From Bacillota bacterium (GTDB lineage: Bacteria; Bacillota; Clostridia; Christensenellales; SZUA-584): a stretch of 64,000 nucleotides of DNA. The translations under genes and the position numbers were made by a program. Each line of letters starts with the position of its first letter. The stretch's first letter is position 1. Location: positions 62,001 through 126,000 of the forward strand of contig JAEXTV010000023.1 in NCBI GenBank assembly GCA_023406895.1. The letters are read 5' to 3'. This document shows, piece by piece, positions 33,779-41,649 of this stretch. The notes under the pieces were generated by a model that was not told the DNA's origin, ran no database searches, and was given only the letters and a program-made list of their open reading frames with translations.

Positions 33779-33872
33779 GCAGCGGACGCGACTCTGTACC
33801 GCAGGCATCTCAGCCTTTCGTCCCCGGGCGACATCCCATCCCAAGGCACTTAACGCACAAAATCTACTCTGC
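33779..33872 (-). promoter_or_regulatory. Tetrahydrofolate (THF) riboswitch
   Basis: The minus-strand leader of folT matches the THF riboswitch (folE/folT type). In order it reads GCAGAGTAGATTTTGTGCG, then TTAAGTG, GGGATGTCG, a CGAAAGG stretch, GAGATGCCTGCGGTACAGAG and GCGTCCGCTGC, which pairs back with the start (GCAG/CTGC). The spacing and the conserved GAGUAGAU, GUUAAGUG and GGGAUGUCG elements agree with the known consensus. It would turn folT off when reduced folates are plentiful. A GAGAAA/TTTCTC hairpin between it and the ribosome site (near 33757-33774) may be the switching part. Confidence 0.9.
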
Positions 33873-33929
33873 ACATATATCAAGCACTATTATTATACCA
33901 ATGGCTCCCCCATCCATGCAACGTTTTTC

Positions 33930-34565
33930 TTATTTTTTGATATCCGCCGTATAGACGCGCAGCGACAGCACCGATATCCATATCTGCAGCGTGAATATGT
34001 TGATGCGCTCCACAAGGCCCGCAATTGGCAGGTTGTTTGCCATGGAGACGGGTGTCATCCCCCCCGCAGCCACCATGATGATCGCGCAGGTGAACACAAA
34101 CAAGCCCGTTTTGCGCAGCGGCGTTTTTTTAAGCCCAGCGCCGATGAAGAAGCCGCATGTGATGGTGCAGAGCACCACGATCACCGTCACAATCAGATGT
34201 CCCATGTTCTGCGGGTCCATCTCCGTGCCGCCTTCGCTCAAGGGGAACAAGCCATACCCGATTAATGAAACGGTCTCCATGATGATGAGCAGTATCGCCC
34301 CGGTTTTCGCCGCCTTGCCAAAGCCCTTCTCCCGGAAGAAAAACAGCAGGCTCAGAGAGAAAACGATCGCGAATATGCCGTACGCGGTGGTGAGCACGCG
34401 CAGGAATGATGCGCCGGGTGCGCCGTCTGCGGTGAGCTCGCTGATCGTCTGTGTGAGGTGGCTGTAGTTTGTCCATAAAAACCCGCCGATCACCACATGC
34501 GCTGTGTAAACAAGCGCGCTGATGAAACCGCAAATGCCAAGAATCTGCCAGATGCTTTTTTTCAT
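33930..34565 (-). CDS. DUF998 membrane protein
   Basis: 211 residues with six membrane helices. It starts MKKSIWQILGICGFISALVY, with AGGATATC as a weak ribosome site. The first loop YSHLTQTISELTADGAPGA has the S-x-x-x-S-E-L-x-x-x-x-APGA phrase typical of DUF998. The function of the family is unknown. It is divergent from the two-component system, with about 250 bases between, so it could belong to the same regulon, but there is no direct sign of this. Confidence 0.85.
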   Translation of the reverse strand: MKKSIWQILGICGFISALVYTAHVVIGGFLWTNYSHLTQTISELTADGAPGASFLRVLTTAYGIFAIVFSLSLLFFFREKGFGKAAKTGAILLIIMETVSLIGYGLFPLSEGGTEMDPQNMGHLIVTVIVVLCTITCGFFIGAGLKKTPLRKTGLFVFTCAIIMVAAGGMTPVSMANNLPIAGLVERINIFTLQIWISVLSLRVYTADIKK

Positions 34566-34757
34566 AATTGATATCCTCATAAATAGTATTTCTGAGCGGG
34601 CAGCTTCAATAGCTCTGAGGATTTTTAAAAGCCCCCGCGGTCATGCAGCGAAGCAGTCAATGAATAAGCCGGTTAGAATAGTTAGTAAGTATAACAATTA
34701 TACCGCGACGGTGTTTCGCTCGTCAATCGGTCTTAAGCCTGCAACGATAAAATGATT

Positions 34758-34773
34758 ATGACAAAATCGTCAT
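34758..34773 (+). promoter_or_regulatory. Inverted repeat operator upstream of the response regulator
   Basis: ATGAC-AAAATC-GTCAT, two five-base arms with a six-base spacer, centred about 32 bases before the -10 (TATAAT, 34795-34800). A near copy lies before the ABC genes at 36484-36499. It is probably the binding site of the adjacent response regulator. Confidence 0.55.
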
Positions 34774-34794
34774 GCAAAAAAGTCCCATTCAGGC

Positions 34795-34800
34795 TATAAT
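34795..34800 (+). promoter_or_regulatory. -10 box of the response regulator gene
   Basis: Perfect TATAAT ending just before the leader of the gene at 34816. No good -35 is present; the operator lies in and above that position, as expected for an activated promoter. Confidence 0.45.
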
Positions 34801-34815
34801 GAAATGGGTGATTTT

Positions 34816-35496
34816 ATGAAAACGGTACTGCTCGTCGAAGACGACAAAACGATTGTGATGGGTCTTGAATACTCGCTTAAACAGGAGGGCTACGAGGTCA
34901 TCGTATGCTGTAACGCCGCGGAGGCGCAAATCGCCGTGAACGAATCGCGCTTTGATTTGGCCCTGCTCGATCTTTCGCTGCCCGACGGCAGCGGCTACGA
35001 CATCTGCCGCTGCATCAAGACGCGCGGTAACAAGCCCGTCGTGTTTTTAACGGCCTGCGACGATGAAGTGAATGTGGTCATGGGGCTCGATATGGGCGCG
35101 GATGATTACATCACAAAGCCTTTTCGCATACGCGAGCTGATGTCGCGTTTGCGCAACGTGCTGCGCCGCACAGACAAATCGGCCGAAGCAACCGACGAAC
35201 TGACGCTCGGAGACATCACCATCAACACGCGGCAGGCACGCGTATGGAAACACGGCACTGAAGTGCTTTTAACCGCACTCGAATACCGGCTGCTTCTCAC
35301 ACTCGCCGTTCACCCGGGGCAGGTGCTTTCGCGCACACAGCTGCTCGAAGGCATATGGGATATCGCGGGCGATTTCGTGAGCGATAATACATTAACCGTA
35401 TACATCAAACGCCTTCGCGAGAAAATTGAGGACGACCCCCAAAACCCGGTACTCGTACAGACAGTGCGCGGCCTTGGCTATAAGGCGGGTGAATAG
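34816..35496 (+). CDS. OmpR-family response regulator
   Basis: 226 residues. The receiver domain (1-115) has the acidic pair VEDD, phospho-acceptor Asp in LLDLSLPDGSG (about 50), Thr in VFLTACDD and Lys in YITKPF. The winged-helix DNA-binding domain (about 125-226) has LTALEYRLLLTLAVHPGQVL and VYIKRLREKIEDDPQNP with the usual VRGLGYKA end. ATG 34816 follows GGGTGA; the ATG at 34804 is less likely. One base separates its stop from the histidine kinase start. The position before an ABC exporter suggests BceR-like control of resistance to peptide antibiotics. Confidence 0.95.
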   Translation: MKTVLLVEDDKTIVMGLEYSLKQEGYEVIVCCNAAEAQIAVNESRFDLALLDLSLPDGSGYDICRCIKTRGNKPVVFLTACDDEVNVVMGLDMGADDYITKPFRIRELMSRLRNVLRRTDKSAEATDELTLGDITINTRQARVWKHGTEVLLTALEYRLLLTLAVHPGQVLSRTQLLEGIWDIAGDFVSDNTLTVYIKRLREKIEDDPQNPVLVQTVRGLGYKAGE

Positions 35497-35497
35497 C

Positions 35498-36487
35498 ATG
35501 CTGAGAAACGCCGAATTCAAGCGCTTTCTGCTGCTTATGCTTCCGGCCTGCGTCATAATGACGGCTGCAGGCTTCATTGTTTCCGTTCCCGCCGGAGCCG
35601 TCGCTCTTGGCGGCAGCCTGCTGTTCATCTCGGTATTTATCGTATACACATGGCGGCGGTATGCCCAAATCAGCAGACTCAGCAGCTATTTAAAAAAAAT
35701 AAACAGCGGGGACTACGCGCTCGATGTGAGAGACAACGTGGAGGGCGAGCTGTCGATACTCAAAAGCGAGCTTTATAAGGTTACCGTGATGCTTCGCGAA
35801 AAGAGCGATATGCTCGCAAAAGACAAAGCCGCGCTGCAAAATGCGCTCTCCGATATCTCGCATCAGCTCAAGACGCCGCTCACATCGATGTTCATGATGA
35901 CCGACCTGCTTTGCGACGCGGAGCTTCCCGACGAAAAACGCCGTGAATTCACCGCACGGCTGCGCGCGCAGCTCGAGCGCATACAGTGGCTTGTGTCGTC
36001 GCTGTTAAAGCTGAGCAAGCTCGATGCCAAAACCATTACCTTCAAACCGGCCGCCGTATCCGCCAAAACTCTGCTCGAAAAAGCCTGTGCCCCTCTGTTG
36101 ATTCCCATAGAGATCAAAAATCAATCGTTCTTCATGAAAGACAATGGCGTGACTGTTCGCTGCGACGAGAACTGGACGGCGGAAGCGCTGCTCAACATAC
36201 TCAAAAACTGCGTGGAACATACACCCGAAGGCGGGGTTCTCTCCGTGACATGCACCGCAAACCCAATCTATACACAGATACAGGTGAAAGACAGCGGCCC
36301 GGGCATCAGCCTTAAAGACCTGCCGCATGTGTTCAGCCGTTTTTACCGCGGCAGCAACGCCTCGGACGACAGCGTGGGCATCGGCCTCGCCATGGCCTCC
36401 GCGATCATGACGGAGCAGGGCGGCAGCATTGACGCGGCCAATGATCCGCAGGGCGGCAGTGTATTTACCGTTCGTCTGCCAAAATGA
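35498..36487 (+). CDS. Sensor histidine kinase, intramembrane-sensing type
   Basis: 329 residues. Two membrane helices (about 10-28 and 34-52) are joined by only a few residues, so there is no outer sensor domain; kinases of this kind (BceS) read the state of a partner ABC transporter. A short linker precedes HisKA with the phospho-His in SDISHQLKTPLTSM. The ATPase domain has the N box NILKNCVEH, G1 DSGPGI and G2 GIGLAMA. It is cotranscribed with the response regulator. Its stop codon lies inside the operator of the downstream ABC genes. Confidence 0.94.
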   Translation: MLRNAEFKRFLLLMLPACVIMTAAGFIVSVPAGAVALGGSLLFISVFIVYTWRRYAQISRLSSYLKKINSGDYALDVRDNVEGELSILKSELYKVTVMLREKSDMLAKDKAALQNALSDISHQLKTPLTSMFMMTDLLCDAELPDEKRREFTARLRAQLERIQWLVSSLLKLSKLDAKTITFKPAAVSAKTLLEKACAPLLIPIEIKNQSFFMKDNGVTVRCDENWTAEALLNILKNCVEHTPEGGVLSVTCTANPIYTQIQVKDSGPGISLKDLPHVFSRFYRGSNASDDSVGIGLAMASAIMTEQGGSIDAANDPQGGSVFTVRLPK

Positions 36488-36523
36488 CAAAACCGTCACC
36501 TGAGGTGTCACCGGCGTGTCACC
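36484..36523 (+). promoter_or_regulatory. Operator region of the ABC exporter genes
   Basis: ATGAC-AAAACC-GTCAC (36484-36499) copies the motif before the response regulator. GTCACC then recurs at 36495, 36507 and 36518, spaced 12 and 11 bases, about one helix turn, as OmpR-type regulators often need. The ABC genes can thus be induced separately from the two-component genes. No perfect promoter was seen between this and 36573. Confidence 0.5.
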
Positions 36524-36572
36524 TTGCGCATTTATCATGGCGGTGTAGAAAAGCAAGTAAGGAGTCAACGCC

Positions 36573-37256
36573 ATGGAAATTTTGAAAGTTGAAAATTTAA
36601 GCAAGGTATACGGCAGCGGTGAAGCCACCGTCCGTGCGCTCGACGATGTTTCGTTCAGCGTGGAAAAAGGTGAGTTTGTGGCCATTGTCGGCTCGTCCGG
36701 TTCGGGAAAGAGCACGCTGCTTCACATCTTAGGCGGTGTGGACCGCCCCACATCGGGCAAGGTTTTTGTTGACAATACGGATATTTACGCGCTCAACGAA
36801 ACGCGCCTCGCCATATTCCGCCGCCGTCAGGTGGGCCTCATCTACCAGTTTTACAACCTGATTCCCGTACTCGATGTGGAAGAGAATATGACGCTTCCGC
36901 TGCTGCTTGACGCGCGCAAGCCGGACAAAAAGCAGCTCGAAGAGCTTTTTCATATGCTGGGTCTGGAAGACCGCAAAAAGCATCTGCCCAACCAGTTATC
37001 CGGCGGCCAGCAGCAGCGCGTGTCTATCGGCCGCGCACTGATCAACAGCCCTGCACTGATGCTCGCTGACGAACCGACCGGCAACCTCGACAGTAAAAAC
37101 AGCGCGGAAATCATCGCGTTGCTGCGTCTCTCCAACAGACAGTTTGCGCAAACGCTGATTCTCATTACACACGATATGGACATCGCACTTCAGGCCGACC
37201 GCATCATCCATATAGAAGACGGGCGCATTATCAAGGACGAGGTGATGCGCAAATGA
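36573..37256 (+). CDS. ABC transporter ATP-binding protein (antimicrobial peptide export/detoxification type)
   Basis: 227 residues of the MacB/LolD/BceA class: Walker A VGSSGSGKSTLLH, Q-loop LIYQFYNLIP, signature LSGGQQQRVSIGRAL, Walker B LMLADEPTGNLD and switch His in LITHDM. The family's typical RALDDVSFSVEKGEFVAIVG start is present. It pairs with the FtsX-type permease that follows, overlapping it by four bases (ATGA). With the kinase and regulator upstream, it forms a four-gene Bce-like module. Confidence 0.96.
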   Translation: MEILKVENLSKVYGSGEATVRALDDVSFSVEKGEFVAIVGSSGSGKSTLLHILGGVDRPTSGKVFVDNTDIYALNETRLAIFRRRQVGLIYQFYNLIPVLDVEENMTLPLLLDARKPDKKQLEELFHMLGLEDRKKHLPNQLSGGQQQRVSIGRALINSPALMLADEPTGNLDSKNSAEIIALLRLSNRQFAQTLILITHDMDIALQADRIIHIEDGRIIKDEVMRK

Positions 37257-39874
37257 ACGTGATGCGAAGTTTTACGCTCAAAAGCCTCAAGCGCAACAAA
37301 AAAAGAACCATTGTGACAATCATCGGCGTGGTGATTTCCGCCGCGATGCTCACCGCCGTATCGGTATTCTTTTCATCGTTCGTCAGCCTCATCCAGCGCG
37401 ACACCATCGCATCTGAGGGCAGCTGGCATGCTGAAATCCAAAATGTTGCCGTGGAAAACACAACCGTCATCACCGACGACCAGAGTATCGGCACGTCATC
37501 TCTTTCCCGGGATCTGGGTTACGCTGCTCTTGATGCATCCGTCAACGAATCCAAGCCATATCTTTTTGTGCGGCAATACAGCGAAACGGCCTTTAGCCAG
37601 ATGTCGGTGAAGCTGCTTAAAGGGCGGCTGCCGGAAAAGAAAAGCGAAGTGATCATCTCCGAGACAATAGAAAACAGCGCGGGTGTGCAATACGCCATCG
37701 GCGATACGCTGAACTTAACACTTTGCGACCGGGTTAACAACGCGGGAGAAGCGGTGAAGGGCAATATAAACGTCAATTACGCCTACAACGACGAGGGAAC
37801 CGAGCGTACGCTCGACGATAAACTTGTGCCCAAATCAGAAGGCCGGTTTACCGTTGTGGGGATCATGGCACGCCCGAGCTTCGAAAAAAGCTGGTCGGCA
37901 GGCTGCGGTGTTCTTGGATACCTCGATACCGCGGCGCTCTCCCCCGGCGACAAGGTTGATGTGTTACTGACAATGAAATCGGTCAACAAAGACATCTACA
38001 ATGCCGTTCCGGCACTCGCGCAGCAGGCGGGCGCAGCCGAATCCGACGTCTCGTTCCACGATGAACTGCTGCGGTATTACGGCGTGGTCAGTTACGACAA
38101 CGTGCTCACCTTCATCTATATATTCGCGGGAATCATCATCGCCATCATCATCCTCGCGTCCGTATCGCTGATATACAACTCGTTCGCGATCTCCGTATCG
38201 GAACGCTCGCGTCAGCTCGGTCTGCTTGCCAGCGTGGGCGCAACCAAACGACAGAAGCGCACCAGCATGTATTACGAGGGCTTTATCATCGGCCTCATCG
38301 GTATCCCTCTCGGCCTGCTCGCGGGCATCGGCGGCATGGCGATCACGTTAAAGGCAATTCAGCCTCTGCTGGACAGTTTCTTTAACGTGTCCGAAGGCAT
38401 GTCTCTCGATCTGGTTGTGCCGCTGTGGAGCGTCGGGGCCACCGTCGCGCTCGCGGTGCTCACCATTTTCATCTCGGTTTATATCCCCGCGAGGCGCGCG
38501 TCCAGAATCACCGCCATCGACGCCATCCGCCTTTCACACGAGGTCAGGCTCACGCGCCGCGCCGTGAAAACGTCACGGCTCACCCGCTCGCTGTTCGGGT
38601 TTGAGGCCACCGTGGCGCTCAAAAACTTAAAGCGTAGCCGCAAAAAATACCGTTCCACCATCGTCTCGCTTGTGATCAGCGTCGTGCTTTTTCTAACGGT
38701 ATCGATGTATGCAAACATCACACAGTCAATATACGGCGCAACTGAAGAAGGCTACAATTTTGATATCGCCGTCTCCTACTCAGCCGTTTCCGATCTGCAG
38801 CGCGGCAGCATGAACGAAGATATAGCGTCCCTGGACCTCGTGACAGGATACGCGCAGCAGACAAGCCTCGGCGGCTTTATCACAGTATCTGACCGGCTGC
38901 TGACGGATGAGGCAAAAAAGATCTACGGGCCTGTTACCGATGAAAGCCTGTTCGGCGCAGAACTGATCGCGCTCGATAACGGCAGCTTTAAAAATTATGC
39001 CGATACGGTGGGCGTGCCGCAAGAAGCTTTTGCCGATCCAAATACCCCCAAGGCCATACTTATCAACCACGGGCAGGACTACTATACGGCCGGTGAAGGC
39101 ATTATGAAAATCGCCGGCGATATACTCAATGTGAAGAAAGGCGATACGCTTTCCTTCTACACGAATTCGGAGCATCCTGACGATACCGCGTCGCTGACCA
39201 TCGGCGCGATCACCGACGAACGCCCTATGGGCACGCTGATACAAGGGCTGACACGCGTCACGCTGGTTGTTTCAGAAGATGTGCTGAGCACTATCGGCGC
39301 AGACCTTGGCGCGCTGCCCGAGAATATCAGCCATGCGACGTATGTGACAACCTCGGACGATCAGAGGTTGGAAAAGCAGCTGTTCCAGATGCTTGAGACG
39401 CTGCCTGCATCCAATACAGATGTGTTCAATATACAAAGCGAAACGCGGTCACAGCAAAGTGTCACTACGTTCCTCGGTGTGTTCGTCTACGGCTTCATCA
39501 TACTGATCAGCCTCATCTGCATTGCCAACATATTCAATACGGTGTCCACGAACATCGCGTTGAGGCGCCGCGAATTCGCGATGATGCGCAGTGTGGGCAT
39601 GACGCCGGGCGGTTTTAACCGCATGATCCGCTTTGAGAGCATATTCTACGGGCTCAAGGCGCTGCTCTTCGGGCTGCCCATCAGCGTGGCGATTTCCTAC
39701 CTGCTGTTTCGGACGCAGCAGAGCGTGCTGATATCGGGTTTCACGCTGCCGTGGCAAAGCTACGGCTTTGCGGTGCTGATGCTGCTCGTGATCGTGTTCT
39801 CCACAATGCTCTACTCAACCCACAGGATTAAGAAAGAAAATATCATTGATGCCCTCAAGGACGAGAACCTCTAG
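37253..39874 (+). CDS. ABC transporter permease with two FtsX domains
   Basis: 873 residues. The plan is one N-terminal helix (about 20-42), an outer domain (about 45-270), three helices of the first FtsX domain (about 280-410), another helix (about 460-480), a second outer domain (about 485-740) and three helices of the second FtsX domain (about 745-860). This is the 2xFtsX (LolC/SalY-like) layout, not the classic ten-helix BceB. The outer domains probably contact a peptide antibiotic, lipid intermediate or surface lipoprotein. The phrases VSERSRQLGLLASVGATKRQ and LRRREFAMMRSVGMTPGGFN mark the two coupling helices. It is the last gene before a terminator. Confidence 0.93.
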   Translation: MNVMRSFTLKSLKRNKKRTIVTIIGVVISAAMLTAVSVFFSSFVSLIQRDTIASEGSWHAEIQNVAVENTTVITDDQSIGTSSLSRDLGYAALDASVNESKPYLFVRQYSETAFSQMSVKLLKGRLPEKKSEVIISETIENSAGVQYAIGDTLNLTLCDRVNNAGEAVKGNINVNYAYNDEGTERTLDDKLVPKSEGRFTVVGIMARPSFEKSWSAGCGVLGYLDTAALSPGDKVDVLLTMKSVNKDIYNAVPALAQQAGAAESDVSFHDELLRYYGVVSYDNVLTFIYIFAGIIIAIIILASVSLIYNSFAISVSERSRQLGLLASVGATKRQKRTSMYYEGFIIGLIGIPLGLLAGIGGMAITLKAIQPLLDSFFNVSEGMSLDLVVPLWSVGATVALAVLTIFISVYIPARRASRITAIDAIRLSHEVRLTRRAVKTSRLTRSLFGFEATVALKNLKRSRKKYRSTIVSLVISVVLFLTVSMYANITQSIYGATEEGYNFDIAVSYSAVSDLQRGSMNEDIASLDLVTGYAQQTSLGGFITVSDRLLTDEAKKIYGPVTDESLFGAELIALDNGSFKNYADTVGVPQEAFADPNTPKAILINHGQDYYTAGEGIMKIAGDILNVKKGDTLSFYTNSEHPDDTASLTIGAITDERPMGTLIQGLTRVTLVVSEDVLSTIGADLGALPENISHATYVTTSDDQRLEKQLFQMLETLPASNTDVFNIQSETRSQQSVTTFLGVFVYGFIILISLICIANIFNTVSTNIALRRREFAMMRSVGMTPGGFNRMIRFESIFYGLKALLFGLPISVAISYLLFRTQQSVLISGFTLPWQSYGFAVLMLLVIVFSTMLYSTHRIKKENIIDALKDENL

Positions 39875-39882
39875 CTGCCACC

Positions 39883-39930
39883 GCTCCTTCGCTGCTGTTT
39901 TTAACGGCTGCGAAGGGGCTTCTTTTTTTC
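39883..39930 (+). terminator. Terminator of the two-component/ABC cluster
   Basis: GCTCCTTCGC (39883-39892) pairs with GCGAAGGGGC (39910-39919), with one T-G pair, followed by a T-rich run of about ten bases. Confidence 0.85.
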
Positions 39931-39957
39931 TATTGGCATCGCCATCACGCGAATTGG

Positions 39958-39986
39958 TTGAATTCTCATCGGATATGATTTATGAT
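39958..39986 (+). promoter_or_regulatory. Promoter of the first solute-binding lipoprotein
   Basis: TTGAAT (39958-39963), a 17-base spacer and TATGAT (39981-39986). The -35 overlaps AATTGGTTGA, which recurs at 41567-41576 before the second gene. Confidence 0.5.
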
Positions 39987-40043
39987 GATATGTGGTAAAT
40001 AGTGGGTCGCTTTCAACCTTAAAACAGCATTATAGGAGTCAAT

Positions 40044-41498
40044 ATGAAAAAGAAGACCGCTCTGTGTTATATTCTCATTGCTCTCATCATGGTCTTTTCA
40101 TCTTGCAGCCCCAGCCCAATTGCAGCTGCCACACACACACCAGAACCGACAGCGGCAGCGGCAACAGCAGCTCCGTCTCCCTCATCCACCGCAGCCCCAA
40201 CGTCAAGTGACAACGGGGTCATTACCATATATAGTTTCACTGATGAAGTCTTAAATATTATTGAGAAGTATAAAGCATTACATCCCGATTTTCATTATCA
40301 AATCAATTATCCGATCGGCGGTATGTTTGAAGGTTATTATCAAGACGCTTTAGATCAGGCGTTGATGGCCAAGGGCCCCAACGCTGCCGACATTTATTGT
40401 GTAGAAGCCTCGTTTGCCTCAAAATACACGCAAGGAGAGATGTCCGGTTATGCTCTGCCTTATAAGGACCTGTTTCCCGATTTGGAAGAGAAAATAGCAA
40501 CGGCAAAGATTGCCCCGTATATCGCAGAGGTCGGCACCCGCCCCACTGATAACGCCATTGTGGGCCTTGCTTATCAGAACACAGCCGGTGCGTTTATTTA
40601 CCGCCGTTCCATCGCAAAGGATGTTTGGGGTACCGACGACCCCGCTGTCATCGCATCAAAAATCGGCCCCGGCTGGAACAAGTTCTTTGCGTCCGCCGAG
40701 GATTTAAAACTCAAAGGCTATGCGATTGTGTCCGGAGACGGTGACATTTGGCATCCGATACAGGGCAGCGCCGATAAGGGCTGGCTGGTTGATGGCAAGC
40801 TCTATATTGACCCCAAGCGCGCCTCCTTTCTGGATTATGCCAAAGAGCTCGCAGATAAAGGTTATTCGAACGGTACGATAGATTGGCTTGACGGATGGTA
40901 TGCCGACATGACAGGCTCCGGCGATAAACCCGTATTCGGGTTCTTTGGGCCCGCATGGCTAGTAAGCTACGTCATGGTCGGCCACTCCGGGGCAACATTT
41001 GACGATTTAGGTAAGCTCGTTGAAGTTGGCGGTACGTACGGCGATTGGGCGGTGTGTGAGCCGACGCAGAACTTCTTCTGGGGCGGAACCTGGGTGCTCG
41101 CCAGTAAAAATCTGAACAGCGATCCCGAAAAAAAGGCTGCCGTTGCCGATCTGATCGACTGGATCACGCTGCAAACCGGCAAAGACTCGCTGCAATACCT
41201 TTGGGCAAACGGCAAGGCTGTCGGAACTGACAGTCCTATAGATACCGTCGCTTCCGGCACAGTCATGGCCATGGCCGACGGCACTCTGGATTTCCTTGGC
41301 GGGCAAAATATGTTTGATGCATTTATACCGGCCAGCCAAAACATAAACGGCAAAAACATCACAGAATTTGACGATTCGATTAACGTTTACTGGCTCGATG
41401 AGGTTCGAAAGTACGCGGACGGCAAATGCACGCGTGATGAGGCGATTGCCGAGTTCAAACAGGTTGTGAAAGTGGAACTGCACTTCGACGCCATATAA
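40044..41498 (+). CDS. Extracellular solute-binding lipoprotein (first copy)
   Basis: 484 residues. The lipoprotein signal ends MVFSSC (lipobox near residue 21) and is followed by a Thr/Ala/Pro-rich linker (about 25-55). The mature domain fits family 1 carbohydrate-binding proteins of ABC importers: GVITIYSFTDEVLNIIEKYKALHPDF at the start, ADIYCVEASFASKYTQGEM, IVGLAYQNTAGAFIYRRSIAKDVWG and the late TWVLASKNLNSDPEKKAAVADLIDW. The sugar is unknown. No permease or ATPase gene is near, so it must use a distant transporter or act as a receptor. The next gene is a close paralogue of equal length. Confidence 0.9.
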   Translation: MKKKTALCYILIALIMVFSSCSPSPIAAATHTPEPTAAAATAAPSPSSTAAPTSSDNGVITIYSFTDEVLNIIEKYKALHPDFHYQINYPIGGMFEGYYQDALDQALMAKGPNAADIYCVEASFASKYTQGEMSGYALPYKDLFPDLEEKIATAKIAPYIAEVGTRPTDNAIVGLAYQNTAGAFIYRRSIAKDVWGTDDPAVIASKIGPGWNKFFASAEDLKLKGYAIVSGDGDIWHPIQGSADKGWLVDGKLYIDPKRASFLDYAKELADKGYSNGTIDWLDGWYADMTGSGDKPVFGFFGPAWLVSYVMVGHSGATFDDLGKLVEVGGTYGDWAVCEPTQNFFWGGTWVLASKNLNSDPEKKAAVADLIDWITLQTGKDSLQYLWANGKAVGTDSPIDTVASGTVMAMADGTLDFLGGQNMFDAFIPASQNINGKNITEFDDSINVYWLDEVRKYADGKCTRDEAIAEFKQVVKVELHFDAI

Positions 41499-41566
41499 CC
41501 GGCAGCCGATTGGGTTGCTGCCCCCGCAGAATGTGAAAATAATTCAGCGAACGTCAACCAAAAGCA

Positions 41567-41576
41567 AATTGGTTGA
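41567..41576 (+). promoter_or_regulatory. Shared upstream element of the solute-binding genes
   Basis: AATTGGTTGA also occurs at 39952-39961. Here it is the right half of an inverted repeat, GTCAACC...GGTTGAT (arms CAACC/GGTTG, spacer about 11). It may be an operator for both genes. The spacer from 41499 also holds GGCAGC/GCTGCC. Confidence 0.3.
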
Positions 41577-41649
41577 TATGTTATTATGAAAGCTCAGATG
41601 AGAAATGGTGGTATGAGTTCAACCCAAAACTGGAGTCAAGGAGTAAATA

